A stretch of DNA of 64,000 nucleotides from Aureimonas glaciei (GTDB lineage Bacteria; Pseudomonadota; Alphaproteobacteria; Rhizobiales; Rhizobiaceae): assembly GCF_014643375.1 (NCBI RefSeq), contig NZ_BMJJ01000001.1:701782-765781 (forward strand), read 5' to 3'. The position numbers were made by a program, and so were the translations under genes. The stretch's first letter is position 1; every line of letters starts with the position of its first letter. Shown one piece after another: positions 44,160 to 53,903 of the stretch. A model generated the notes under the pieces. It made no database searches and was not told where the DNA came from. It worked only from the letters and a program-made list of their open reading frames with translations.

Positions 44160-45296
44160 GTGGGTCCCGCCAGCACCCCTGCGATGGATGCCGCGCTGGA
44201 ATCCCTCTTCGCCGCGCGCGGCGCGGTGCCTGTCACCGTGCCGATCCTGCAGCCGGCCGATCCCTATCTCGACACCGCCGGCGAGGCGCTGCGCCGGCGA
44301 ATCTTTCTGACCCGCGGAGAGGGCGGGGAGGCGCTGTGCCTGCGGCCTGATTTCACCATTCCGGTCTGCCTCGCCCATATCGGTCTCGGCGGCGTGCTGC
44401 CGCGGCGCTATTCCTATCTCGGCCTCGTCTTCCGCCAGCTCCGCGCCGAGGGTTCTGAATTCCGCCAGGCCGGCATCGAAGATCTCGGCGATGGCGACTT
44501 TGCCGCCGCGGATGCGCGCGCGCTCGCCGATGCGCTCGCAGGGCTCGGGGCCGCCGGCTATCGCGGTCCGCTCGACACGGTGCTCGGCGACCAGGGCCTA
44601 TTCGAGGCCTTTCTCGCCGCCCTCGGCCTGCCCGACGGCTGGCAGCGCCGGCTGGTGCGCACCTTTGGCGACGATACGCTGCTCGCCGCGGCGCTCGACG
44701 ATCTCAGCCGCCACGACGGCCAGGCCGTGGCCGGGCTTTCGCCCTCGCTGCACGCTTTGGCCAAAGTGGGCGAGACCGGCCGGCTGGCCGTTGCGGTGGC
44801 GGAGATGATGGAGCAAGCCGGCCTCTCGCCGCATGCCGGCCGCACGCCGGCCGAGATCGCCCAGCGGCTGGTGGAAAAGGTCGCCGTCGCCGAGACCGCG
44901 CTGTCCGACACGGCCCTGCATCGCCTCCGGCGGTTTCTCGCCATCGACTGCCCGCTGCCGGAGGCCGCAGCACTGCTGCGCGAGATGACCGGCGCGAGCG
45001 GCCTCGACATCGGCCCGGCGCTCGCCGTCTTCGAGGCGCGCAATGCCGCCCTGCAGGCGGCCGGCGTCGACCTCGGCACTGTCCGCTACCGCGCCGCCTT
45101 CGGCCGGACCATCGACTACTATACCGGCATGGTGTTCGAGGCCCGCATTCCCGGCGCGCGCGACCCGCTGGCGGGCGGTGGCCGCTTCGACCGGCTGTTG
45201 ACCTTCCTCGGCGCCAGGGCACCGATCCCGGCGGTCGGCTTTTCGCTCTGGCTCGACCGGATCGCCCTGGCGATCCCCGGAGGAGGACGTCCGTGA
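44160..45296 (+). CDS. hisZ: ATP phosphoribosyltransferase regulatory subunit
   Basis: 378 residues. A catalytically inactive HisRS paralogue: [17 protein letters not shown] and [20 protein letters not shown] replace motif 2, and [14 protein letters not shown] corresponds to the His-specific loop. It makes HisG active and sensitive to histidine feedback. The start is GTG 44160, right after the hisS stop; ATG 44184 is an alternative. It overlaps hisG by four bases (GTGA), so subunits are made together. Confidence 0.92.
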   Translation: MGPASTPAMDAALESLFAARGAVPVTVPILQPADPYLDTAGEALRRRIFLTRGEGGEALCLRPDFTIPVCLAHIGLGGVLPRRYSYLGLVFRQLRAEGSEFRQAGIEDLGDGDFAAADARALADALAGLGAAGYRGPLDTVLGDQGLFEAFLAALGLPDGWQRRLVRTFGDDTLLAAALDDLSRHDGQAVAGLSPSLHALAKVGETGRLAVAVAEMMEQAGLSPHAGRTPAEIAQRLVEKVAVAETALSDTALHRLRRFLAIDCPLPEAAALLREMTGASGLDIGPALAVFEARNAALQAAGVDLGTVRYRAAFGRTIDYYTGMVFEARIPGARDPLAGGGRFDRLLTFLGARAPIPAVGFSLWLDRIALAIPGGGRP

Positions 45297-45991
45297 CCCT
45301 GACCCTCGCCATTCCTTCCAAGGGACGCCTCAAGGACGAGTCGATCGCCGCCCTCGGTCGCGCCGGCATCAGCGTCACCTCGGCCGAGGATTCCCGCAGC
45401 TACCGCACCACCGTCGCCGGCATCGACGGCCTGGAGGTCGTGCTGCTCTCGGCCTCGGAGATCGCCCGCGAGCTGGAGATCGGCGCGATCGATTTCGGCA
45501 TCACCGGCGAAGACCTGGTGCGCGAGACAATCGCCGACGCCGAGGCGCGGGTCGAGATCGTCGCCCGCCTCGGCTTCGGCCAGGCCGACGTCATCGTCGC
45601 CGTGCCGGAGGCCTGGGTCGACGTCGAGACCATGGCCGATCTCGGCGACGTCGCGTCCAGCTTTCGCCAGCGCCATCACCGGCGCATGCGCATCGCGACG
45701 AAGTATCAGCGGCTGACGCAGGGCTTTTTCTCGCGCGGCCACGGCATCCAGAGCTACCGCATCGTCGAAAGCCTCGGTGCCACCGAGGGCGCGCCGGCCG
45801 CCGGCTCGGCCGACATCATCGTCGACATCACCTCGACCGGCTCGACGCTGCGCGCCAACCGGCTGAAGGTGCTGCGCGACGGCCTGATCCTGGCGTCGGA
45901 GGCCTGCCTGGTGCGACGGCGCGGGGCGGCAGGCGAGGCGCCGGATGCCGCGATCGACGCCGTCCGGAAGCGATTTCTAGCGGGCCCGTGA
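45293..45991 (+). CDS. hisG: ATP phosphoribosyltransferase catalytic subunit, short form
   Basis: 232 residues. First enzyme of histidine synthesis, joining ATP and PRPP. The short HisG lacks the C-terminal regulatory domain and needs HisZ, which is encoded just upstream. Landmarks are [19 protein letters not shown] near 2-20, [13 protein letters not shown] near 65-77, and the PRPP loop [18 protein letters not shown] near 175-192. GTG 45293 follows GGAGGA. Confidence 0.94.
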   Translation: MTLTLAIPSKGRLKDESIAALGRAGISVTSAEDSRSYRTTVAGIDGLEVVLLSASEIARELEIGAIDFGITGEDLVRETIADAEARVEIVARLGFGQADVIVAVPEAWVDVETMADLGDVASSFRQRHHRRMRIATKYQRLTQGFFSRGHGIQSYRIVESLGATEGAPAAGSADIIVDITSTGSTLRANRLKVLRDGLILASEACLVRRRGAAGEAPDAAIDAVRKRFLAGP

Positions 45992-46118
45992 CGGCGAGGC
46001 GCCGCCGGCTGCCGCGGCAGGTTCTGATAATTCTTTTAAAACCATTAGTTTACGCTTGCCGGACTAGGATAAGGTAGGTGCGACCGAAGCTGGCGCATGC
46101 CGCTGTGTCCGGATCGCG

Positions 46119-47402
46119 ATGACCTTCGAATTTCCTCCGACCGCCTATCTGCAGACGGGACCCTCGTCCCGGCTGGGCCCGATCGACGCCTGCATCGAGG
46201 CCGAAGCCGAGCGTCTTCTGGCCGGGAGAACCCGCGACATCCGGCTTCGGGGCCCCGTCATGGCGCGCTACCAGGCCTGGTCCTGGCCGCGTCGTGCCAA
46301 GATCGTGCGGGCCTGGATGTTGTGGGTCGCAGGCCTCAACATCTTTCTCAGCGTCATCGGCCTGCTCTTCGTCCCCATGTTCCTCGCTTTCAGCCTCGTC
46401 GCCGTGGGGCTGTTCGTCCCGGCCGCCAACTTTGTCGTCCACCGGCTCTGGAGACGGCCCCGCGGTCCATGGATCGAACCGCTGTCGCTGGTCGTCGTGA
46501 CGCTGACGACCATGGTCGTCTACGGCATTTTCGGTGCCTTGATCGGCGGGTACGATCAGGAGCGTTACCTCACGGGCGCCCTGTTTCTGGCGACCATCGC
46601 TCTGGTGGTCTTCGACATGACGCTCGGCTGGTCGACCGCGCTGGGCGTCAGTGCGCTGCTGATCTTCGCCCTGTTCCAGATCTTCAATCTCCACGTGGAG
46701 CCGACCCAGGTCTTCTTTTCCATCGCCTTTTTCGGATTTGGGGTCGCTGCGACCATCGAGGCGCGGCGCACGGCGACCATTCTCGCCCACAAAGGCTTTC
46801 TGCTGACGGTCAGGGACGCCCAGCACAGCCGCGCTTTGGCCGAGGCCAACCGCAACCTCCACCGCCTGGCGACGCTCGACCCCCTGACCGGGATCGCCAA
46901 TCGCCGGTCTGCCCAGGACCATACCGACTGCCTCTGGCAGAACGACGGCGTCGACAAGAACCAGGTCGCCGTGATCATGGCCGACATCGACCATTTCAAA
47001 CGCCTGAACGATGCCTTCGGTCATGCCGCGGGCGATGCCTGCATCCGCCAGGTCGCCGACGCCATGGTGGCGTCGACCCGCCGGGGCCTCGACCTCGTCT
47101 CGCGCTATGGCGGTGAGGAATTCATGGTGGTGCTGACCGATGCCTCGGCGGAGACCGCCATGCTAATCGCCGAGCGCATCCGCAGCTCCGTCGAAGCGCT
47201 GGAGATCGAGGCGCCCGGGGTGCAGACGGGCGTCCTGACCGTCACCCTGAGCCTCGGCGTCGCGATGGCGCGGGACGATATCGGCGCCGAGCTGCTCGGC
47301 AACCAGGCCGACGACGCGCTCTACGAGGCCAAGCGGCGCGGGCGCAACAGGGTGTGCCGCTGGCCGATCGGGCCAGCGCTGCCGGCGGACCGCCGCGCCT
47401 AG
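46119..47402 (+). CDS. membrane diguanylate cyclase (GGDEF)
   Basis: 427 residues. Roughly six membrane segments lie between 60 and 225, then a linker helix and a GGDEF domain from about 255 (LATLDPLTGIANRRSAQDH). The active site GGEEF is at about 331-335, so it should make cyclic di-GMP. RGLD five residues before it fits the RxxD inhibitory site, implying product inhibition. No recognised sensor domain beyond the membrane part. It does not contain an EAL domain. Confidence 0.9.
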   Translation: MTFEFPPTAYLQTGPSSRLGPIDACIEAEAERLLAGRTRDIRLRGPVMARYQAWSWPRRAKIVRAWMLWVAGLNIFLSVIGLLFVPMFLAFSLVAVGLFVPAANFVVHRLWRRPRGPWIEPLSLVVVTLTTMVVYGIFGALIGGYDQERYLTGALFLATIALVVFDMTLGWSTALGVSALLIFALFQIFNLHVEPTQVFFSIAFFGFGVAATIEARRTATILAHKGFLLTVRDAQHSRALAEANRNLHRLATLDPLTGIANRRSAQDHTDCLWQNDGVDKNQVAVIMADIDHFKRLNDAFGHAAGDACIRQVADAMVASTRRGLDLVSRYGGEEFMVVLTDASAETAMLIAERIRSSVEALEIEAPGVQTGVLTVTLSLGVAMARDDIGAELLGNQADDALYEAKRRGRNRVCRWPIGPALPADRRA

Positions 47403-47513
47403 AGCGTGCCGCGCCGATTGGCGAAAACCGGATTGCCCTGCTTCACCTGTCTCTGTGCAGGCACGGACGCTGGGGCTCACGGCGCAGAGGGATACCGCCC
47501 TGCCTTCCAACGA

Positions 47514-47547
47514 AAAGAGGCGACCCCGGGGCCGCCTCTTTCTTGTT
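47514..47547. terminator. terminator between diguanylate cyclase and doxX-like gene
   Basis: AAAGAGGCG / CGCCTCTTT with a 10-base GC-rich loop, followed by CTTGTT. The convergent layout lets it serve both genes. Confidence 0.7.
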
Positions 47548-47566
47548 CGCAAATGACCTTGAAGGA

Positions 47567-47962
47567 TCAGACCGTCGCCGACACTCGGCCCGTCCGACGC
47601 TGCATGGCAAAGGCGCCGGGACCGTTGGCGGCGAGGACCAGGAACCCGCCGGCAAGGCCGATGTTCTTCATCAGCGCCGTCGCCTGGTCAGGGCCCATAT
47701 GGGCGATGTAGCCGGTGAACAGGCAGAACAGCGCCAGCAGGATGCCGACGATGCGGACCTGGAAGCCGACCAGCACGGCAAGGCCGCCGACCAGTTCGCA
47801 GAGGCCGGTGAGATAGGCGAGCGCGAGGGGCTGCGGCAGGCCCATGCCACCGAGCATGCCGGACAGGCCCTCGGCGCCGCCGGTCAGCTTGCCGTAGCCG
47901 GCGACGATGAACAGGATCGACAGGAGGATCCGGCCGAGGAAGATGAGAATGCTGCCGTTCAT
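47567..47962 (-). CDS. DoxX family membrane protein
   Basis: 131 residues with four membrane segments and family landmarks ILFIVAGYGKLTGG near 14-27 and ALAYLTGLCELVGGLAVLVG near 46-65. DoxX proteins are small quinone-linked or redox-associated membrane proteins of loosely known function. ATG 47962 follows GGGAAACCC; an upstream extension to 48049 lies within the fumC terminator and is rejected. Confidence 0.85.
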   Translation of the reverse strand: MNGSILIFLGRILLSILFIVAGYGKLTGGAEGLSGMLGGMGLPQPLALAYLTGLCELVGGLAVLVGFQVRIVGILLALFCLFTGYIAHMGPDQATALMKNIGLAGGFLVLAANGPGAFAMQRRTGRVSATV

Positions 47963-48000
47963 GGAAGGGTTTCCCGCGAGTAATGATGCACCGTAATAGC

Positions 48001-48040
48001 CGAAAAAAACGGTCGCCGCAGGACCAGCCCACGGCGACCG
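48001..48040 (-). terminator. rho-independent terminator of fumC
   Basis: On the minus strand, CGGTCGCCG and CGGCGACCG form a 9-bp stem with a 13-base loop, followed by a run of seven T. Confidence 0.75.
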
Positions 48041-48088
48041 ATTGTTCACTGAAACCGGCTCAATAAGTCAAGGACGGCGCGAGATCGC

Positions 48089-49480
48089 TCAGCCCGGACG
48101 CGTCATCAGGGATGGATCGACAATCCGGTCGTAGTCCGCCGCCGTGACGAGGCCGGAGGCAAGGGCCTCGTCGCGCAGCGTGGTGCCGTTGTGGTGCGCG
48201 GTCTTGGCGATCTTGGCGGCATTGTCGTAGCCGATCGTCGGCGCCAGCGCCGTCACCAGCATCAGCGACTGCTGCATCAGGCTGGCGATCCGGTCCTCGT
48301 TCGCCTGGATGCCGTCGACGCAATGCTCGCGGAAACTGTCCATCGCGTCGCCGAGCAGGCGGACCGAGGACAGCACGGCCTTGGCGATCACAGGCTTGAA
48401 GACGTTTAGTTCGAAATGGCCCTGGGAGGCGGCGACCGTCACCGTCGTCTCGTGGCCGAAGACCGCGCAGGCGACCATGGTGAGGGCTTCGGCCTGGGTC
48501 GGGTTCACCTTGCCCGGCATGATCGAGGAGCCCGGCTCGTTCTCCGGCAGCGAAAGCTCGCCGAGGCCCGAACGCGGGCCGGAGCCGAGGAAGCGGATGT
48601 CGTTGGCGATCTTGAACAGGTCGGTCGCCAGCGCGTTCAGGCTGCCGTGGAAGAAGGCGAGCGCGCCGTGCGAGGCGAGTGCTTCGAACTTGTTTTCGGC
48701 GGTGCGGAAGGGGTGGCCGGTGAGGGTGGCGATCTCGGCGGCGATGGCGGTGTCGAAGCCGACGGGCGCATTGAGGCCGGTGCCGACGGCGGTGCCGCCC
48801 TGCGCCAGCGCCAGCACGTCGCCGAGCGCCTGCTCGATGCGCCGGCGGCCGAGCTTCAGCGCCGCGGCATAGCCGGAGAATTCCTGGCCGAGGGTGATGG
48901 GCGTGGCATCCTGGGTGTGGGTACGGCCGATCTTGATGATGTGGTCGAACTCCCGCGCCTTGGCATGGAGGCTGGCGTGCAGGGCGTCGATGGCGGGGAA
49001 AATGCGCTTCATCGTCTCGACGACGACGGCGACATGCATGGCGGTCGGGAAGACGTCGTTCGACGACTGGCCCATGTTGACGTGGTCGTTCGGATGAACG
49101 GGCTTCTTTGAGCCCATCTCGCCGCCGAGCATTTCGATCGCCCGGTTCGAGATCACCTCATTGACGTTCATGTTGGTCTGGGTGCCCGAACCGGTCTGGT
49201 AGACGACGAGCGGGAAATGGTCGTCGAGCGCGCCGGACAGGACCTCGTCCGCCGCCTTCTCGATGGCGGCGGCGAGTCCGGCGTCGAGTTTGCCCATGCG
49301 AGCGTTCACGGTGGCGGCGGCCTTCTTCACCAGCGCCAGCGCGTGGATCAGCGGAATCGGCTGCTTGTCTGTGCCGATGCGGAAATTGCCGATGGAGCGC
49401 TGCGTCTGCGCACCCCAGTAGCGGTCGCTGGCCACATCGATGCTGCCGAAAGTGTCTTTTTCCTGCCTCGTCTGGCTCAT
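48089..49480 (-). CDS. fumC: fumarate hydratase, class II
   Basis: 463 residues. It interconverts fumarate and malate in the citric acid cycle. Landmarks are [20 protein letters not shown] near 94-113, [20 protein letters not shown] near 127-146, [16 protein letters not shown] near 183-198 and the superfamily signature [15 protein letters not shown] near 315-329. ATG 49480 follows GGGGCGGATCC. Monocistronic with its own terminator. A closely related aspartase is excluded by length and signature context, though not absolutely. Confidence 0.94.
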   Translation of the reverse strand: MSQTRQEKDTFGSIDVASDRYWGAQTQRSIGNFRIGTDKQPIPLIHALALVKKAAATVNARMGKLDAGLAAAIEKAADEVLSGALDDHFPLVVYQTGSGTQTNMNVNEVISNRAIEMLGGEMGSKKPVHPNDHVNMGQSSNDVFPTAMHVAVVVETMKRIFPAIDALHASLHAKAREFDHIIKIGRTHTQDATPITLGQEFSGYAAALKLGRRRIEQALGDVLALAQGGTAVGTGLNAPVGFDTAIAAEIATLTGHPFRTAENKFEALASHGALAFFHGSLNALATDLFKIANDIRFLGSGPRSGLGELSLPENEPGSSIMPGKVNPTQAEALTMVACAVFGHETTVTVAASQGHFELNVFKPVIAKAVLSSVRLLGDAMDSFREHCVDGIQANEDRIASLMQQSLMLVTALAPTIGYDNAAKIAKTAHHNGTTLRDEALASGLVTAADYDRIVDPSLMTRPG

Positions 49481-49768
49481 CGGATCCGCCCCTGATCTGC
49501 AGCGGGCCTCGCCCGCTCATCGCGTTGCGGCATACCTATTCCGGTTCACGCCAAAGCAAAAGCCCTGTCTGCCTCCGCCGAAGCTCAGCGTCCGCCAAGA
49601 GGGCGTCCCCAGAAATAGTCTGCAGGGCTGATCAAGAAGCGTTGAAAGCCGCGTGCGGCCATCGGCCTCTTTCGCACCGTTTCGAGGCTTCCAATCTTGA
49701 GACGGGAGGCGCGGTCAGGGGTCGGCTGCCCCACCCGCCTTCTAACAACACGAACTGGGAGATGCATC

Positions 49769-50059
49769 ATGCTGAGAAGTCTGATTCTCGCCGCCGGCGT
49801 TCTGGCCGCGATCCCCGCCAGTGCCGTCACGGTGCACAACCGCGACACCGAAACGCGAGAAGTGACCTTCGACAAGGGCACGGAAGAAACGCTTCACGAA
49901 ATTGCCGTCGGCGCCTCGGTGCGCGAATCCTGCCCGACCGGCTGCGCCGTCCGTGTCGTCGGCCGCGGCCATGATTTCATGGCGGAGGAGGGCGACGTCC
50001 TGGCGATCGCCGAGATGACGATCCGGCGCGACCCGGAATCGGCGAGCGTCGCCGACTGA
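49769..50059 (+). CDS. exported small protein of unknown function
   Basis: 96 residues. A signal peptide (MLRSLILAAGVLAAIPASAV) is followed by a short beta-rich domain with two Cys (ESCPTGCAVRV), VTVHNRDTETREVTF and FMAEEGDVLAIAE. Probably periplasmic with a disulphide. I do not recognise the family. ATG 49769 follows GGGAGATGC. A terminator follows closely, so it is a single gene. Confidence 0.7.
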   Translation: MLRSLILAAGVLAAIPASAVTVHNRDTETREVTFDKGTEETLHEIAVGASVRESCPTGCAVRVVGRGHDFMAEEGDVLAIAEMTIRRDPESASVAD

Positions 50060-50063
50060 GCCG

Positions 50064-50100
50064 CGACGGGCCGGGCGGTATCGCCTGGCCCGTCGATTTT
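50064..50100 (+). terminator. rho-independent terminator after the small exported protein gene
   Basis: CGACGGGCC pairs with GGCCCGTCG (50064-50072 with 50087-50095), extended by GGCG/CGCC, followed by ATTTT. Confidence 0.75.
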
Positions 50101-50103
50101 GGA

Positions 50104-50748
50104 TCAGGAAGCCGGGCAGTGCGCGCCGGTGGCGGCCCAGGCTTCGTACAGGGCGCCGAACTCGGCCTGCGTGCCCGGGGCGGGTTCGCGGCCCTCGCCG
50201 GGGTTCCAGCCCCAGCCGACGAGATCGTCCTTGGCCATGTGCTCGACGAGTTCGGCCAGCGTCTTGCCGCCGTTGCGGTTCTCGTCCTTGATCTGCACGC
50301 AGATCTCGGCGAGCGACTTGCCGACCCAGGCCATCTCGATCGGCGCGACATGCCAGTTCGGATTGCCCGGGATCGACTTGATCGTTTCGGCCTGCGCCGG
50401 CACGTCGACATTCGCCGGGCCGTGGCAGGTGTTGCAGGTCATGCCGGGCATGCCGAAGTTCGACTCGCCGCGGCTGACCGGCGGCACATGCACCTTCATC
50501 TCCATGCCCTGCAGCGGGCTGTCGCCCTTGGGATGGCAGTTGAGGCAGCGCGGATGCTGCAGCACCTTGCCGGTCTCCTCGAAGATGGCGACCGAGCGCG
50601 CCGTCTCGTCCGTGATCGAATCGAAGGCCGAGACGGGCTTCAGGGTCTTCGCGTCGTTTTCCTCAGCGTTGGACAGCGTTGGAGCCATCAGCGCGACGGC
50701 GATGGCAAGCGCCGCGGCAGCGCCGGCGAGGACGAGGATAGGCTTCAC
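50104..50748 (-). CDS. dihaem cytochrome c, electron acceptor of the molybdenum hydroxylase
   Basis: 214 residues. A signal-anchor (PILVLAGAAAALAIAVALMA) is followed by two haem c motifs, CLNCH near 69 and CNTCH near 102, with Met residues nearby (MEMKVHVPP) as possible axial ligands. The periplasmic protein probably takes electrons from the molybdenum hydroxylase encoded just upstream. The start is GTG 50748 behind GAAGGTG; GTG 50757 is possible. Third gene of the operon, starting 11 bp after its neighbour's stop. Confidence 0.85.
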   Translation of the reverse strand: MKPILVLAGAAAALAIAVALMAPTLSNAEENDAKTLKPVSAFDSITDETARSVAIFEETGKVLQHPRCLNCHPKGDSPLQGMEMKVHVPPVSRGESNFGMPGMTCNTCHGPANVDVPAQAETIKSIPGNPNWHVAPIEMAWVGKSLAEICVQIKDENRNGGKTLAELVEHMAKDDLVGWGWNPGEGREPAPGTQAEFGALYEAWAATGAHCPAS

Positions 50749-50759
50749 AGTACGCACCT

Positions 50760-52910
50760 TCACGAAACGACGACGTTGACGATGGGCAGGCGCCGCACCG
50801 GACTGCCGGTGAGGCGGCGCCAGGCATTGGCGACGGCCGGTCCGATCGGGGGAACGCCCGGCTCGCCGACGCCGGTCGGCGGCTCGTTCGACGGGATCAC
50901 CGCCACCTCGACATGCGGCATCTCGTTGATGCGCAGCGACCGGTAATCGTGGAAGTTGGACTGCACGATCTTTCCGCCTTCGCCGAGCGTCACCGCGTCG
51001 AAGAGGACGGCGCCGAGGCCGTAGCCGATGCCGCCTTCCATCTGGGCGGCGATGACATTCGGGTTGATCGCCACGCCACAGTCGACGGCGCACCAGACCT
51101 TATGGACGCGCGGCAGGCCATCGGTGCCGACCGACACCTCGACGATCTGCGCGACATAGGTCTTGAAGCTCTGCACCACGGCGACGCCGCGCTCGCGGCC
51201 CTCCGGCACGGGCGAGCCCCAGTCGGCCATCTCGGCGACCTTCTTCAAGGTGCCCATGTGGCGCGGCTCGTTGCCGAGCATGGCCAGGCGCCCCTCGACG
51301 GGATCCTTGCCGACCTTCTGCAGCAGTTCGTCGACAAAAGTCTCGACGGCAAAGCCCGTATGGGTATGGCCGACCGAACGCCACCACAGCGCCGGCACGG
51401 AGAGCTGCGTGTTGTGGGCGACGACGTGGAGGTTCTCCACCGCATAGGGCAGGTCCGACGCGCCTTCGACCGAGGTCGAATCGAGGTCCGCCTTGCCCAT
51501 GATCGACTGGCCGACGATCGACTGGCGCCAGCCGGTGATCTGGCCCTCGGCATTGATCGAGCCCTTCATCCGGTGAGCGTACATCGGGCGGTAGAAGCCA
51601 CCGCGGATGTCGTCCTCGCGCGTCCACATGTGCTTGATCGGACGCGTGCCGTCGGTCGCCTTGAACACCTCGGCGACCTCGCGCATGTAGGGCGAGCCGA
51701 ACTGCGCGCGCCGGCCGAAGCTGCCGCCGCCGAGCTGGGTGTTGACGCGGATTTTCGCCTCGTCGATGCCGAGCACCTGGGAGAGCGCCTGCTTGTCCTG
51801 GCCGGGGAACTGGGCGCCGTTATAGCAGTCGATCGAGCCGTCGGCGTTCTTGACGATGACGGCGTCGAGCGGCTCCATCGGCGCATGGGCGAGGAAGGGG
51901 AAAACGAGTTCCGCCTCGATCGTCTCCACGCCGTCCGCGCCGAAGGCCTTGTCGACATCGCCGCGGTTGGTCGCCTCGAGGCCCGTCTCCTCGTAGAGCT
52001 TGGCATAGTCGGCGGCGATGGCGTCGCTGGAGCGCGTCTCGGCCTTGGCCATGTCCCATTCGACGGTCAGCGCCGCCCGGCCCTTCAGCGCCGAGAAGGT
52101 GTCCTCGGCATAGACGGCGACGCCTTGCGGGATCTGCTTGACGGCGACAACGCCGGGCATCTTCAGGGCTTCGGTGGCGTCGAAGGATTTCACTGTGGCG
52201 CCAAAATGGTCGGGATGGGCGACCATGGCGATCAGCATGTTGTCGGCGGTCACGTCGAGGGTGAAGACGGCGGTGCCGTTCGACTTGGCGACGGTGTCGA
52301 GTTTCGGCAGTTCCTGACCGATCAGGACGAAATCCTTCGGGTCCTTCAGTACCGGCTCGGCCGGCGGCGTCTCCTGCGCGGCCTTGTCGGCAAGCGCGCC
52401 GAAACCGCTCTCCTTGCCGGAGGCGGCATGGGCGATGCGGCCCTTCGAGACGGTGATCTCGGAAGCGGGAACGCCCCACTCCTTGGCGGCGGCCGCCACC
52501 AGCATGGCGCGGGCGGTGGCGCCGGCCTTGCGCAGCTGCTCGTAGGAATTGGCAATCGACGAGGAGCCGCCGGTGCCCTGCAGGCCGAAGGCGAGGTTCG
52601 CATAGACCTTGTCGTCGGCCGGGGCGTGCACGGCGCGCATCTGGCTCCAGTCGGCGTCGAGCTCCTCGGCGACGAGGGTCGCGAGGCCCGTGAACGGGCC
52701 CTGGCCGAATTCGATGTGTTTGGACAGGATGGTGACGGTGTCGTCCGCCCCGATGCGCACGAAGGCATCGAGCGTCGTCAGCGCGTCGCCGCCGCCGGCT
52801 TGCACGCCCTCGGCGGCGAAAAGCCCCTTGGGCGCGAGCGTCAGGCCGATGACGAGGCCGGCGCCGGCCAGGAAGCCCCGGCGGGTGGGGGAGAAGGCGT
52901 GAATGGTCAT
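50760..52910 (-). CDS. iorB: molybdopterin-binding subunit of an isoquinoline 1-oxidoreductase-type hydroxylase
   Basis: 716 residues. A twin-arginine signal (SPTRRGFLAGAGLVIG, about 7-22) directs export. The xanthine-oxidase-family large subunit follows, with EFGQGPFTGLATLVAEELDADW near 67-88, QGTGGSSSIANSYEQLRKAGA near 106-126, QLGGGSFGRRAQFG near 390-403 and GVGEPGVPPIGPAVANAWRR near 682-701. Relatives oxidise aldehydes or N-heterocycles; the substrate is unknown. ATG 52910 follows GGAGGGCTG. The symbol reflects family resemblance, not proven substrate. Confidence 0.85.
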   Translation of the reverse strand: MTIHAFSPTRRGFLAGAGLVIGLTLAPKGLFAAEGVQAGGGDALTTLDAFVRIGADDTVTILSKHIEFGQGPFTGLATLVAEELDADWSQMRAVHAPADDKVYANLAFGLQGTGGSSSIANSYEQLRKAGATARAMLVAAAAKEWGVPASEITVSKGRIAHAASGKESGFGALADKAAQETPPAEPVLKDPKDFVLIGQELPKLDTVAKSNGTAVFTLDVTADNMLIAMVAHPDHFGATVKSFDATEALKMPGVVAVKQIPQGVAVYAEDTFSALKGRAALTVEWDMAKAETRSSDAIAADYAKLYEETGLEATNRGDVDKAFGADGVETIEAELVFPFLAHAPMEPLDAVIVKNADGSIDCYNGAQFPGQDKQALSQVLGIDEAKIRVNTQLGGGSFGRRAQFGSPYMREVAEVFKATDGTRPIKHMWTREDDIRGGFYRPMYAHRMKGSINAEGQITGWRQSIVGQSIMGKADLDSTSVEGASDLPYAVENLHVVAHNTQLSVPALWWRSVGHTHTGFAVETFVDELLQKVGKDPVEGRLAMLGNEPRHMGTLKKVAEMADWGSPVPEGRERGVAVVQSFKTYVAQIVEVSVGTDGLPRVHKVWCAVDCGVAINPNVIAAQMEGGIGYGLGAVLFDAVTLGEGGKIVQSNFHDYRSLRINEMPHVEVAVIPSNEPPTGVGEPGVPPIGPAVANAWRRLTGSPVRRLPIVNVVVS

Positions 52911-52913
52911 GGC

Positions 52914-53372
52914 TCAGCCCTCCAGCGTGTCGGCGGCGTTGTGGATCGCCTGACGGATGCGTTGATAGGTGGCGCAACGGCAGATATTGCCCGCCATCGC
53001 CCCGTCGATGTCCGCGTCGGTCGGCTTCGGCGTGTTCTGCAGGAGCGACACGGCCGACATGATCTGGCCGGACTGGCAGTAGCCGCACTGCGGGACGTCG
53101 ATGGCGACCCAGGCCGCCCGCACGGCTTCCGCCTCGGTGCCCTCGACACCCTCGATGGTCACCACATCGGAGCCGTCGACGGTGGAGATCGGCGTGATGC
53201 AGGAGCGCCGCGTCATGCCGTCGAGATGCACGGTGCAGGCGCCGCACTGGGCGACTCCACAGCCGTATTTGGTGCCCATCAGTTTCTCGAAATCGCGGAT
53301 GACCCACAGCAGAGGCGTCTCGGGATCGCCGTCGAACGTCTTCTCTTGGCCGTTGAGCGTGAAGGTGATCAC
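52914..53372 (-). CDS. iorA: [2Fe-2S] subunit of the molybdenum hydroxylase
   Basis: 152 residues. The plant-type ferredoxin cluster is CGVAQCGACTVHLDG near 39-53 plus a later Cys, and the second cluster is CGYCQSGQ near 100 with GNICRCATYQRIRQAI near 130-145. It passes electrons from the molybdenum site to the cytochrome c. The start is GTG 53372 with GAGGAGAGATGCC before it. First gene of the three-gene operon; no separate FAD subunit is present, as expected for this class. Confidence 0.9.
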   Translation of the reverse strand: MITFTLNGQEKTFDGDPETPLLWVIRDFEKLMGTKYGCGVAQCGACTVHLDGMTRRSCITPISTVDGSDVVTIEGVEGTEAEAVRAAWVAIDVPQCGYCQSGQIMSAVSLLQNTPKPTDADIDGAMAGNICRCATYQRIRQAIHNAADTLEG

Positions 53373-53564
53373 GGCATCTCTCCTCGTGGAATCGGCTGCG
53401 GTCGGGTCTGGCCCGAACCGCCGGCATGTCGAATTGTTATGGTTCTAATTTGCCAGAGGCGGTGCCGGAGGGAAAGTCACGAGACCTTGCACTGCGGGAC
53501 GAAACCCGCCGATGGCTGGGGTCGCGAGCCACCTTGAGAAATGTCAAACTACTGTAAATAAAAA

Positions 53565-53597
53565 CAAAAACGGCCGCCCCATGGCTGGGCGGCCGTT
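53565..53597 (-). terminator. rho-independent terminator of the CsbD gene
   Basis: On the minus strand, ACGGCCGCCC and GGGCGGCCGT form a 10-bp stem with a short loop, followed by TTTTTG and a second T run. Confidence 0.8.
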
Positions 53598-53617
53598 CTA
53601 CCGATCGGTAAAAAATA

Positions 53618-53797
53618 TTAGTCGAGTCTGTCCTTGACGGCGTCCTTGACCTTTCCATAGTTCTTTTCGGCCTTGCCTTCCGTCTTGTCGATGGCGCCCT
53701 CGGCCTGCAGCCGGTCGTTCCCGACAGCCTTGCCCGCGGCTTCCTTGATGGCGCCGCCGGCCTGCTTCGCACCACCGGTAACTTCGTGCTTGTCCAT
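53618..53797 (-). CDS. CsbD family stress protein
   Basis: 59 residues covering the CsbD domain: GGAKQAGGAIKEAAGKAVGN near 8-27 and AEGAIDKTEGKAEKNYGKVK near 32-51. CsbD proteins are small, hydrophilic, general-stress-induced and of unknown function. ATG 53797 follows GGAAAGGTGCG; the upstream frame to 53941 is noise. Monocistronic with its own terminator. Confidence 0.88.
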   Translation of the reverse strand: MDKHEVTGGAKQAGGAIKEAAGKAVGNDRLQAEGAIDKTEGKAEKNYGKVKDAVKDRLD

Positions 53798-53903
53798 GGT
53801 TCGCACCTTTCCAAGTCCCGTCTGCTGATATCGCACGGGTTGTCGAAACAACGGGGGAGGCCGTACCGGGTTCCCCCGGACCGGCGGTCCCCGGGAGGTG
53901 CTC

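Noticed and set aside
50913-53537. An 874-codon open frame on the plus strand opposite iorA and iorB
   Set aside because: Same antisense artefact; no motif and abnormal composition.
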